From Bacteroidota bacterium (GTDB taxonomy: Bacteria > Bacteroidota > Bacteroidia > Bacteroidales > Marinifilaceae): a stretch of 14,638 nt of DNA. The stretch covers positions 1 to 14,638 of the forward strand of contig JAEXFF010000133.1 in NCBI GenBank assembly GCA_023400335.1, read 5' to 3'. Under the pieces are notes generated by a model, which was given only the letters and a program-made list of their open reading frames with translations, was not told the DNA's origin and made no database searches. A program made the position numbers and the translations under genes. This document shows positions 1 to 7,329 of this stretch, one piece after another (within the stretch, counting starts at the first letter, position 1; each line of letters begins with the position of its first letter).

Positions 1-2471
1 GAATAAGAAGCCTCCAGAAATACGTCGGTAGCGTTGAATTTGATTTCTTCGGTGGTGCCGAACTTAATGGTCGTCAGACCGGTACATTTCCGGAAAGCCT
101 TAGAATCGATATAGGTCACATTTGGAAGCGAGATTTCCGCTAAATTTGTACAGGAAAGGAACATTTGATACCCCAGAGTGTGGGCTTTCGGAATATTTAT
201 TTCCTGAAGTTTGATACAGTTATTAAAAGCATTGGTTCCGAAAAAGGTTACTTCCGGTAAAGATATCGATTCAAGAGCACTGTTGGTATGGAAAACAAAA
301 TTACCAACGCGTTTTACGTTCGGTAGGTTTACCTGGGTGAGTGCCGTACAACGATAAAACATATAGCTGCTGAGATTGGTCAGAAGCGGAATATCGACTT
401 CTGTCAAGGCAATACAATCTGCAAAACAGCGGGGATCGATTGTTTTTACAGAAGTGGATTTAAAACTTTTCAAAGAAGAACAATATTCAAAGCATTCCAT
501 ACCTAAATATTCTGCTTTAGGGATGGACACTTCTTTTATGCCTGCACATTTAGCAAAGGTATAGTTGTTCAGGGTTTTTGCATTGGGTAAGTCCAGGGAC
601 TGTAAACTAATACAATTGTTAAAAGCAAAGTTTCCTATATTTTCTGCTACAGGTAAAGAAAGATTTTCCAGTACCTGACAATCCTGAAAAGCGTTTTCAC
701 CGATGTACCGGGCTGAGGGTAATGAAACATTTTTCAAGGCTGCACATTTGTAAAAAGCATTTCCGGCAATCGTATCGGCTTCTGTCAACGTAACTTCTGT
801 CAGCTGATTACAGGTGTAGAACGCTTTTTCCCCGACTCTGCTGGTATTCTTCAGACAGTCCGGAATCTTTTTTATAGCGGTATTGGTGAACATAAAGTCG
901 GTAACCGTATTTAAAACCGGAGCTGTAAGGGTTTCAAAAGAGGTACACTGTGCAAAAATATAAGTTCCGGTCTTTCTTAATTTCGGAAATTCTGCAGAAA
1001 CGAGGGCCGAACAATGTGCAAAAGTATAATCGTCAAATTCAGTCACTTCCGGAAGTAAAATAGAAGTCAGGGATTTACAATAATAAAATGTACCGTAATC
1101 TAACTTTTTAACTTGGGGAAGAGAAACATTTTTCAGAGCGGAACAAGTATAAAGAGAAGATTTGCCGGCTTCCTGTAAAACCGGAAAATTCACTGTGACA
1201 ACCGCTTTACAATTGGCAAAAGCATAGGGGTCCAGTTTTTCGACTTTTTCACATGAAATCCGGGTTAGCTTGGAACAATTATAAAAGGTATGATCTCCTA
1301 CGATTAATGCTTCGGGGCAATCTATCGTCAATAGTGATGAGCAGGCCCTGAAAGCATTTGCTCCGATTCCATTGGCCTGCAGTGCTTTAAAAGTAGTAAA
1401 GGAAGCCGGTAATGTCGTCTTTTTGGTGTCCGGATTATAGAAACAATTTTCCGGGATTGTTCCCGTATAATCCTGAATGGTAATAGAGGAAATACGCGGG
1501 AATTTTAATAAGGCTGCCCATGCTTCTTCGTTCATGTCCCCTGTGACAATTAATTCTTTGATATAAGGTGCTGTTACTTCCGAATAAGAGGCTAAAGCTT
1601 GTCCTTCAATGGTGAGTATTGTGTCTACAGGTAATGGTTCTGTTTTACCTGAATCTCCCCATTCTCCTGTTTCGACTTTTGCTACGACAACGGATTCCCC
1701 TTCAATACTTAGTGTATATTGATAGGCATATCCGGCGGTCATAGCCGGTATTCCCTGTAATGACATTTCTTTATCGCCGGCCACAAAAGTAACGAAGTTT
1801 TCAGCGGCAGCTTCTTTATTTCCGGTTATGATCAAGGCTGAATAAACTGCGGACTGATTTTCCCCGGTTTGATAGGGAGTAACGACAACCGCTTCTTCTA
1901 CTGCCACACCATTGGCAATACCTTTACAGGGAGAAGTAATCTTTACCTCTGTAATTGTACCTTCATAATCCGGAATGCGGAAGCTGACTTTCGTTGTAAG
2001 GCGGGAAAAGTGAAGGGTGGCGGTTTTGTTTGCCGGACTTTCTGCTATAAGAAAAGGATCGCAAATCATATAGTCGGCTGCAGCCAGATTTTTTTGGTCT
2101 TTCTGATCCGCCGGCAAAGAAAATGTTTTCATGGATATGTCGTCTGTGCCCGGATAATAACTGCTTAACTCTAATCCTTCTTCTCCCCAAAGTAGATATA
2201 CATTGCTATCCACGGGTACCCAGACATTGTTGGTAAAACAGTAAAGGAAACTACTGTCATTTGTTACGACACAGATCTGATCGCCTGCTGCCCATTGCGT
2301 TCCTTGTACATCCTCCGGATTTGCCCTGCTTCCCAAACCAATTACGGCATTAATGATGACCGCCTCTTTTTGAGCCGGAGGCGGGATAATTCCCTGTTCA
2401 TCATCCTCTTTACATGAAAATGTCAAAATTGATAAAATTAAAACAGCCCACACTAAATAATTCTTTTTCAT
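1..2471 (-). CDS. Surface lipoprotein: fimbrillin-like N-domain plus BspA-type leucine-rich repeats (partial, C-terminus outside window)
   Basis: An open frame runs without a stop from ATG at 2471 to the left edge, giving at least 823 residues. The N-terminus is a lipoprotein signal (MKK, hydrophobic core, LTFSC with Cys20, then KEDDE), so the protein should be lipidated and probably surface exposed. Residues about 36-272 resemble the fimbrillin/Mfa-like family: WAAGDQICVV, AADYMICDPF, then LHFSRLTTKVSFRI and closing GEWGDSG. From about residue 300 onward, roughly 20 LRR_5 (BspA/Treponema type) units of about 23 residues follow the pattern L..I.LP....I....F..C, with an almost invariant Cys (FYNC, FANC, FYYC, FAHC, FAQC, FYTC, FQDC, FADC, FYRC, FNNC, FRKC). 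LRR_5 proteins commonly act in adhesion or coaggregation; the ligand here is unknown. The gene stands alone behind a 562-bp gap. Family assignment is firm; role is inferred. Confidence 0.93.
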   Translation of the reverse strand, partial: MKKNYLVWAVLILSILTFSCKEDDEQGIIPPPAQKEAVIINAVIGLGSRANPEDVQGTQWAAGDQICVVTNDSSFLYCFTNNVWVPVDSNVYLLWGEEGLELSSYYPGTDDISMKTFSLPADQKDQKNLAAADYMICDPFLIAESPANKTATLHFSRLTTKVSFRIPDYEGTITEVKITSPCKGIANGVAVEEAVVVTPYQTGENQSAVYSALIITGNKEAAAENFVTFVAGDKEMSLQGIPAMTAGYAYQYTLSIEGESVVVAKVETGEWGDSGKTEPLPVDTILTIEGQALASYSEVTAPYIKELIVTGDMNEEAWAALLKFPRISSITIQDYTGTIPENCFYNPDTKKTTLPASFTTFKALQANGIGANAFRACSSLLTIDCPEALIVGDHTFYNCSKLTRISCEKVEKLDPYAFANCKAVVTVNFPVLQEAGKSSLYTCSALKNVSLPQVKKLDYGTFYYCKSLTSILLPEVTEFDDYTFAHCSALVSAEFPKLRKTGTYIFAQCTSFETLTAPVLNTVTDFMFTNTAIKKIPDCLKNTSRVGEKAFYTCNQLTEVTLTEADTIAGNAFYKCAALKNVSLPSARYIGENAFQDCQVLENLSLPVAENIGNFAFNNCISLQSLDLPNAKTLNNYTFAKCAGIKEVSIPKAEYLGMECFEYCSSLKSFKSTSVKTIDPRCFADCIALTEVDIPLLTNLSSYMFYRCTALTQVNLPNVKRVGNFVFHTNSALESISLPEVTFFGTNAFNNCIKLQEINIPKAHTLGYQMFLSCTNLAEISLPNVTYIDSKAFRKCTGLTTIKFGTTEEIKFNATDVFLEASY

Positions 2472-2522
2472 CCCAATAAGATTATAAGTTCTGTTACCCC
2501 TAAACAGAAATGGATAAATTTT

Positions 2523-2562
2523 TAACATAAGAAGGGTAATCTTTCAGACAGATCTTATGTTA
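2523..2562. repeat. 10-bp perfect inverted repeat upstream of the LRR lipoprotein gene
   Basis: TAACATAAGA (2523-2532) and TCTTATGTTA (2553-2562) are exact reverse complements separated by 20 nt. The repeat ends 52 bp before the ATG at 2471 and would fall in the leader or promoter region of that gene. A further partial half-site, CATAAG, lies at 2569-2574. It may be an operator or an RNA hairpin. Confidence 0.6.
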
Positions 2563-2782
2563 TTTTTCATAAGTTTTGGTTTATAAGATCAATTGCCTAC
2601 TTAAAAAATACGACTTTAGGTATATTTATGCATTTCCTAATGTAAATTTTCTTCAAATGAAAGAGAACATAAAGTGTTTATCCCTTGTAATGCTCTTAAT
2701 TTTGAAGGAGAAGAAATTATAAACTGCATAAAAATACAATTATATTTAAAAATAATTCATTTTTTTAAGTTAATTTTAGAAA

Positions 2783-2807
2783 GAACTGAAAAAACTTTTT
2801 TCAGTTC
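2783..2807. repeat. 25-bp perfect palindrome (12-bp arms around a single C)
   Basis: GAACTGAAAAAA (2783-2794), C2795 and TTTTTTCAGTTC (2796-2807) form a perfect palindrome. Neither strand has a clean U-tract right after it, so a simple intrinsic terminator is not obvious. A regulator site or a terminator with an internal T-run are alternatives. Confidence 0.6.
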
Positions 2808-2963
2808 CGGCAAAACGAAGAGCTATCTATTGAGCCGGAGGACGATAGATTTCAGTAAGGGAATAAGTTGAAAATAGCCATGTCACCTTTTTCTTCTATG
2901 GGGATTATGCTGTAGTTTCGTGTTGTCCGCAGGAGTATGCCGGTGGTTTTAAAGTCAATTATG

Positions 2964-3010
2964 GAAAAAGAAGTAGTTCTGTCTTATGCAAAAGGGAACT
3001 ACTTCTTTTC
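2964..3010 (-). terminator. Rho-independent terminator of the Big_2 lipoprotein gene
   Basis: The arms AAAAGAAGTAGTTC (2966-2979) and GAACTACTTCTTTT (2996-3009) are perfectly complementary over 14 bp with a 16-nt loop. Read on the minus strand the stem ends in a run of T's and lies 24 bp past the stop codon at 3034. The T-run on the plus side could let it work in both directions. Confidence 0.8.
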
Positions 3011-3033
3011 GGGCAGATTTTCTGTTCTGACCG

Positions 3034-4413
3034 TTAAAATGCCAGAATAGGACGGGCTACACAATCGCCGTCGTACCATTCGGTCATGCATTCGACAAGT
3101 CCGTCCTGACCGATGTTCATTATACATGCGGATTCAGCATCGTAAGGGGTTGAAGTCCACATGGAGCCGTAATTATGGTAACTGTCGCTTCCGATTGTAT
3201 GCAGTTCGTCTTTGTCTGCTGCGGAAATTTTGGACATAGTGGCGTTAAAGCGGGCCAGTACATCGTAAGAAACCTTTTCCGAGCAATAGAAGGTTGCATC
3301 TTTGGAAAGTGTCTGCCATTCTTTCATAACGGAGGCTACATCGCTGCCGCAAAGGTTGGCGACCATATCCCACATCTGTCCCGTACTGGGCAGGAACCAA
3401 CCACTGGTAGACGCAGGCGCTTCGAGGGGAAAATGATTTAATACCAGATCGAAAGCAGGCATCATCGTTGCTATATTATCAGTATAGGTTTCTTTTACGG
3501 TCTGGGTTTCGGTATATCCGTTTACATTACTATACCAGGTAGAAGCCAGTTTGGCTCCTTTCAAGCAGGAAAAATCCCAGTCCTGCGACCAGAAAGTTGT
3601 TTCTTTTTCCTCCCCGTGGGCGGTTTTGACAGCCATAACGTAGCCGTGTGTATAACCGGCCTCCTGATCTGTTTGAGCAATGCGGTCGGGAAAGGTTTGA
3701 AAAACGATGCCGATCACTGTTTTATCTGCCAAAGGAGCCGGTTTGGTTTCTGCCCAGACAGCATTCAGCCCGTCCGCTTCTATGCTGATAAGGCCGCCAT
3801 CGCTCCAACTTCCGTCGGAGTAAAAGTAATCTCCGATTTTAGGAGCCAAGGCATTGACTTTTACCGAACAAGTTGCAGAGAAGTCGCCTGCAGTTGCCGT
3901 AATGACGGCATTTCCTGCGGCAATTGCTGTAACAATACCGTTTTCGACAGTAGCTACTTTGCTATTGTCCGATGCCCAGCTTACAGTTTTATCCGTTGCA
4001 TTTTCGGGAATAACGGTAGCTACAAGGGTATCCGTATTACTGATATAGAGTGTCAAATCCGTTTTGTTCAGGGAAATTCCGGAAACCGGTTCTGCTACTA
4101 CCTTTACTTTACAATGAGCCGTGGCTTCTCCGGCTTTTGCAGTAATATCTGCTTCTCCGGTGCTTACAGCAGTTACGATCCCATTCTCTACCGTAGCCAC
4201 GACTGTATTATCTGAGGACCACATAACGTTTTGTTCAGTAGCATTGGGGAAGATCTGAACTGTGATCGTAAATGTTTCACCTATCTTGATGGTACATTCT
4301 TCCGGATCTAACTTTATGACCGTGGCCGGTCCTTCCTCTTTGTCATCCTCACAGGCAAATAAGCAAAGAGAGACAAAAATCAACAAGGTCCATTTGAAAA
4401 GTAATTTTTTCAT
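3034..4413 (-). CDS. Lipoprotein with two Big_2 Ig-like domains and a DUF1566/FISUMP-like C-terminal domain
   Basis: 459 residues. The start is a lipoprotein signal (MKKLLFKW, hydrophobic core, LFAC with Cys21, then EDDKEE), so the protein is membrane anchored and probably surface exposed. Two bacterial Ig-like group 2 domains follow at residues about 32-106 and 110-187; each has the P.NAT, V.WSSDN or VSWASDN and VATVENGIVTA signatures, the last being identical in both copies. Residues about 190-459 begin GDYFYSDGSW, contain GWFLPSTGQMWD near 337-348 and end CVARPILAF, which resembles the DUF1566/Fibrobacter-paralogous-domain group found at the ends of Bacteroidales surface lipoproteins. Its function is unknown; adhesion or glycan binding is only inferred. 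No close partner: a terminator follows and a 450-bp divergent gap precedes it. Confidence 0.92.
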   Translation of the reverse strand: MKKLLFKWTLLIFVSLCLFACEDDKEEGPATVIKLDPEECTIKIGETFTITVQIFPNATEQNVMWSSDNTVVATVENGIVTAVSTGEADITAKAGEATAHCKVKVVAEPVSGISLNKTDLTLYISNTDTLVATVIPENATDKTVSWASDNSKVATVENGIVTAIAAGNAVITATAGDFSATCSVKVNALAPKIGDYFYSDGSWSDGGLISIEADGLNAVWAETKPAPLADKTVIGIVFQTFPDRIAQTDQEAGYTHGYVMAVKTAHGEEKETTFWSQDWDFSCLKGAKLASTWYSNVNGYTETQTVKETYTDNIATMMPAFDLVLNHFPLEAPASTSGWFLPSTGQMWDMVANLCGSDVASVMKEWQTLSKDATFYCSEKVSYDVLARFNATMSKISAADKDELHTIGSDSYHNYGSMWTSTPYDAESACIMNIGQDGLVECMTEWYDGDCVARPILAF

Positions 4414-4724
4414 ACATTTTGGGTTTAATTATTAATATAAAAGTGATTTTTATACCGACATTCCATCAATCGGAAGCTCCAGAAATACGGATTTGCCTGT
4501 TTCTGAAGCCCTTGTTGAAGGGATGACAATCGATTTATTTAATAAATTTAAATATTTAAAAATAATTAATATATTATCTGTTTTAATAAAAATAGATCAT
4601 ATGAATATTTAATATTATTGTAAAGTCAAAAGAAGGGGTTTAAAAATGTATTTAAAATTTCCTGTTTGGTGATAATATATATTTTAAGCATTTAAGCAGA
4701 GGAACTTTTGAGTATGTTGAACAG

Positions 4725-4734
4725 ATGTATACAT
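4725..4734. promoter_or_regulatory. Candidate operator palindrome upstream of msrAB
   Basis: ATGTATACAT is a perfect 10-bp palindrome, 30 bp upstream of the -7 element of the msrAB promoter, where an activator or repressor could bind. No regulator gene is next to it, so the assignment is tentative. Confidence 0.3.
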
Positions 4735-4763
4735 ACATTCTTCTTTTTTATCCGGTGAACATT

Positions 4764-4771
4764 TATCTTTG
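4764..4771 (+). promoter_or_regulatory. Bacteroidetes-type -7 element for msrAB
   Basis: TATCTTTG matches the Bacteroidetes housekeeping -7 consensus TAnnTTTG. No good TTTG is present at -33 (the sequence there is T-rich). The predicted leader is about 85 nt and contains the hairpin at 4794-4821. Confidence 0.5.
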
Positions 4772-4793
4772 TATACAGGGAGAGAAGAAAAAG

Positions 4794-4821
4794 AAAAGTT
4801 ATGTGTAAATGGATAACTTTT
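4794..4821 (+). promoter_or_regulatory. Hairpin in the msrAB mRNA leader
   Basis: AAAAGTTAT (4794-4802) pairs perfectly with ATAACTTTT (4813-4821) around a 10-nt loop, between the predicted transcription start and the ATG at 4864. It could affect mRNA stability or bind a regulator; no known riboswitch class is recognised. Confidence 0.4.
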
Positions 4822-4863
4822 AAGGGAGTATTTACGATAAAGGAGTAGGGTTAACGATTAAAA

Positions 4864-5994
4864 ATGAGAAGTTTAATAATTATAATTGCATTACTGGCAG
4901 CAGGTCATTTATCCGGAATGATCTGGAAAGGAAAACCTGTTGCCAAAAAAGAGGAGGGGAGCGTAATGGATAATCAGAAGGAGATTTATTTAGCAGGAGG
5001 TTGCTTTTGGGGGACGGAGCATTTTATGAAACAAATCCGGGGGGTAAAAAGTACACAAGCGGGTTATGCTAACGGAAATGTCGTCAATCCGACTTATCAG
5101 CAAGTTTGCCGGGGAAATACCGGATTTGCAGAAACTGTAAAAGTCATATACGACCCGCAGGAAGTAGATTTACCGCTTTTACTAGGACTCTATTTTAAGA
5201 CGATAGATCCGACGAGTTTAAACCGTCAGGGAAACGATAGGGGTACACAGTATAGGACTGGAATTTATTATACCGATAAAGCAGATCTTCCGGTAATAGA
5301 AGAGGCTGTCCGGACATTAGCCCGGAAATATGCGGAACCTTTGAGGATAGAAGTAAAACCTTTGACAAATTTTTATTCAGCTGAAAGTTATCATCAGGAT
5401 TACCTGGATAAAAATCCCGGCGGTTATTGCCATATTAATCCGGCATTGTTTGAAGTTGCCCGGAATGCAAATCCGGAAAGACAAAAAGGAGCGGAATCCT
5501 CGGCTTTTGCAGCGTCCGATAAAATCAGGGGACGGGAATACCGTAAACCGGATGATGACAGTTTAAAGATGCGTTTATCTGCGGAACAATATGCGGTTAC
5601 TCAGAAAAATGCAACCGAACCTCCTTTCCGGAATAAATATTGGAATGAGTATAGAGAAGGTATTTATGTGGATATTACGACAGGAGAACCTTTATTTATC
5701 TCTTCGGACAAATTTGATTCGGGTTGTGGCTGGCCCAGTTTTTCACAACCCATACAGAAAGGATTGATTGAAGAAAGAATGGATACTTCACACGGGATGA
5801 GAAGGATTGAAGTGCGCAGCAAGACCGGAAATGCTCACCTCGGGCATGTTTTCAATGACGGGCCGAAGGAGAGCGGAGGTTTACGGTATTGCATCAACAG
5901 TGCTTCTTTACGGTTTATTCCCAAAGAAGATATGGAAGCGGAAGGATATGGGGAATATCTGCCGTTATTAAAGAAAGAAAATAAAACGAAGTAA
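4864..5994 (+). CDS. msrAB: Bifunctional peptide methionine sulfoxide reductase MsrA-MsrB, exported
   Basis: 376 residues. The enzyme reduces both epimers of methionine sulfoxide in proteins: the MsrA domain (about 38-195) acts on the S form and the MsrB domain (about 225-355) on the R form. MsrA shows GGCFWGTEH with catalytic Cys47, GYANG, and [13 protein letters not shown] near its end. MsrB shows the [10 protein letters not shown] entry, SGCGWPSF (Cys288), [13 protein letters not shown] and [11 protein letters not shown] with catalytic Cys343. The zinc-binding CxxC pairs of many MsrBs are absent, as is usual for this fusion type. A hydrophobic N-terminus ([15 protein letters not shown]) suggests export or anchoring, so the enzyme probably repairs periplasmic or surface proteins. 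Met35 is an alternative start but would drop the signal. It stands alone, with its own promoter and a strong hairpin downstream. Confidence 0.97.
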   Translation: MRSLIIIIALLAAGHLSGMIWKGKPVAKKEEGSVMDNQKEIYLAGGCFWGTEHFMKQIRGVKSTQAGYANGNVVNPTYQQVCRGNTGFAETVKVIYDPQEVDLPLLLGLYFKTIDPTSLNRQGNDRGTQYRTGIYYTDKADLPVIEEAVRTLARKYAEPLRIEVKPLTNFYSAESYHQDYLDKNPGGYCHINPALFEVARNANPERQKGAESSAFAASDKIRGREYRKPDDDSLKMRLSAEQYAVTQKNATEPPFRNKYWNEYREGIYVDITTGEPLFISSDKFDSGCGWPSFSQPIQKGLIEERMDTSHGMRRIEVRSKTGNAHLGHVFNDGPKESGGLRYCINSASLRFIPKEDMEAEGYGEYLPLLKKENKTK

Positions 5995-6052
5995 ATATTC
6001 AAAATTTCGGGTGATTAACAAGGGGTTGTGTCCCGTTAACACCGCCTCTTCT

Positions 6053-6122
6053 GTTCCGCAGAGGAACGAACCTCCGATTCTGTTTAGAAGCTATAATCAG
6101 GAGTTTCGTTCGTCTGCGGAAC
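6053..6122 (+). terminator. Long inverted repeat between convergent genes, probable msrAB terminator
   Basis: The arms at 6053-6075 and 6100-6122 match as reverse complements over 23 positions with two mismatches (both begin with GTTCCGCAGA when read inward) around a 24-nt loop. On the plus strand it is followed by the T-rich GTTTCTTTCCTTTT. It sits between the convergent msrAB and protease genes and may block read-through from both sides. Confidence 0.6.
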
Positions 6123-6168
6123 GTTTCTTTCCTTTTAAGGGAGAATTACCGGGAAGAGAGAAACACTT

Positions 6169-7308
6169 TTAAAACCCTACTTTGAATTCAGCCATCTGTT
6201 GTGGATTTTGTAAAGAAGAAGAGCTGACTGAAGGATCGGTACGGGTGCAAGGTGGAAATCCGCACCCATAGGTTTCAGCCAGATAACCGGACAGTTGATC
6301 AGCCCGGGAAGCCATTTCCGTAATATTTTTCTGAATAATACGATCTGTATCAGCCAAAATGTCGGAAAGGTGAATCCGGTAAGATAGAAAAATCTGATTT
6401 CCATTCAGGCCGATTTGATAAGGACCCAGGTCCGGAACAGTTAACAGATAATTTAATAGAGGGCCGAAGTTCTTTTTGGGTAAAGTATTAATCGGAGAAG
6501 TACAGAATAAAAACGATTGCTGGTAAATGAATATACGGATTTCGGATTTATCCCGGTGAAAAGTCCAGTTTTCATGTCCTCTGCGGGCTAAAAGCGGGTT
6601 CACCCCCATATCTTCGATTGCTTTTTCGCAGTATACAGCGATATCGGTCAGGGGACGTTCGTTAAATAAATAGAAGGGAATTTTATTTCCGCAGGAGGGA
6701 CAATAGTCTTCTTCCTCTGTGATGATTTCGTCACAGCAGCTGCATTGGAGATTGAGATATTCCGGGTTTAAATTCCGGCTTTTCTCCAAAAGGGGAAGTA
6801 AGGTCGGAATGGGAATTCCGAATCCCATATTGTCTGCATTCGTAAATTTACTGGTAGTGACAGCAATGACTTCTCCTTTTTCATTCAGCATGGGGCCTCC
6901 GCTATTACCGGGATTAACGGCTGCGTCTGTTTGCAGATGGTAATAACCGTCCATATATTGATGGGGAGAAGAAACCGTCCCTTCTGTAACTGTAAAGGGC
7001 ATACCGAAAGGGTAACCGGCTACACGGATTTTACTACCGATAGCAGCTTCTTCTGAAGCCAGTTGTAATGCGGGCAGAAAGGAAAAATCGCTTTCTGCTT
7101 TCAGTAAAGCTACGTCCAGATCCGGATTTGCCAGGACAACCTTTGCCGGATAACGGTTACGATGGTGATCCTCCAGGGCAACCTGACGGAATCCCTCTAC
7201 TACATGACTGTTTGTAACAAACAAATTATAGTCTTTCAGGTAAAAACAACTGCCGGAACCTCTGGCTTGACTGACTTTATATATAGATTGATAAATTTGT
7301 TCTAACAT
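6169..7308 (-). CDS. Trypsin-like serine protease (no signal peptide) with zinc ribbon and YbjN-like C-terminal domain
   Basis: 379 residues. The N-terminal trypsin/HtrA-type domain (about 1-175) has the full triad: His35 in TNSHVVEG, Asp65 in NPDLDVALLK and Ser136 in NPGNSGGP. There is no signal peptide or membrane segment, so it is predicted to be cytosolic, unlike periplasmic DegP/HtrA, and it has no PDZ domain. A zinc ribbon follows (Cys189, Cys192, Cys203, Cys206; CDEI and CPSCGNKI). Residues about 215-345 look like a YbjN/type III secretion-chaperone-like alpha-beta fold (ENWTFHRDKSEIRIFIY, GLNGNQIFLSYRIHLSDI). The tail holds CGFPPC near 349-354 and a low-complexity Ser run. The gene starts 21 bp after the stop of the preceding gene, which encodes another YbjN-like domain. 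A proteolytic role is firm; substrate and activator are unknown. Confidence 0.88.
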   Translation of the reverse strand: MLEQIYQSIYKVSQARGSGSCFYLKDYNLFVTNSHVVEGFRQVALEDHHRNRYPAKVVLANPDLDVALLKAESDFSFLPALQLASEEAAIGSKIRVAGYPFGMPFTVTEGTVSSPHQYMDGYYHLQTDAAVNPGNSGGPMLNEKGEVIAVTTSKFTNADNMGFGIPIPTLLPLLEKSRNLNPEYLNLQCSCCDEIITEEEDYCPSCGNKIPFYLFNERPLTDIAVYCEKAIEDMGVNPLLARRGHENWTFHRDKSEIRIFIYQQSFLFCTSPINTLPKKNFGPLLNYLLTVPDLGPYQIGLNGNQIFLSYRIHLSDILADTDRIIQKNITEMASRADQLSGYLAETYGCGFPPCTRTDPSVSSSSLQNPQQMAEFKVGF

Positions 7309-7329
7309 GGTATATGATATTAATAATCT

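Larger units (their letters stand above)
2472..3033. other. 562-bp intergenic region with several inverted repeats, no convincing gene
   Basis: AT-rich gap between the 3' end of the Big_2 lipoprotein gene and the start of the LRR lipoprotein gene, both on the minus strand. It holds the minus-strand terminator at 2966-3009, a perfect 25-bp palindrome at 2783-2807, a weaker 6-bp inverted repeat (2825-2830 with 2845-2850) and a 10-bp inverted repeat at 2523-2562. A plus-strand ORF at 2674-2871 lacks any family resemblance and is treated as chance. No clear TAnnTTTG promoter was found on the minus strand for the LRR gene. Confidence 0.7.
4414..4863. other. 450-bp AT-rich divergent intergenic region
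   Basis: Lies between the divergently transcribed Big_2 lipoprotein gene (-) and msrAB (+). It is very AT-rich at about 4530-4700 and holds the msrAB promoter, a 10-bp palindrome and a leader hairpin described separately. No ORF with family resemblance and no clear minus-strand TAnnTTTG element was found for the lipoprotein gene. Confidence 0.7.

Noticed and set aside
300..1400. Regular repeat spacing suggesting a CRISPR array or DNA tandem repeats
   Set aside because: The periodicity is at protein level (about 23-residue LRRs); the DNA units are not identical and there are no spacers.
1869..2190. Plus- and minus-strand frames of 75-99 codons
   Set aside because: Both overlap the fimbrillin-like part of the LRR lipoprotein gene in other frames, and that gene is continuous through the region.
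2523..2562. Invertible promoter (phase-variable switch)
   Set aside because: Only 20 bp separate the arms, too short for a typical invertible promoter, and no invertase gene is in the window. Kept as a plain inverted repeat.
3616..4215. 199-codon plus-strand reading frame
   Set aside because: It lies antisense inside the Big_2 lipoprotein gene, which has a clear lipobox and domains; its Cys- and Ser-rich translation resembles no family.
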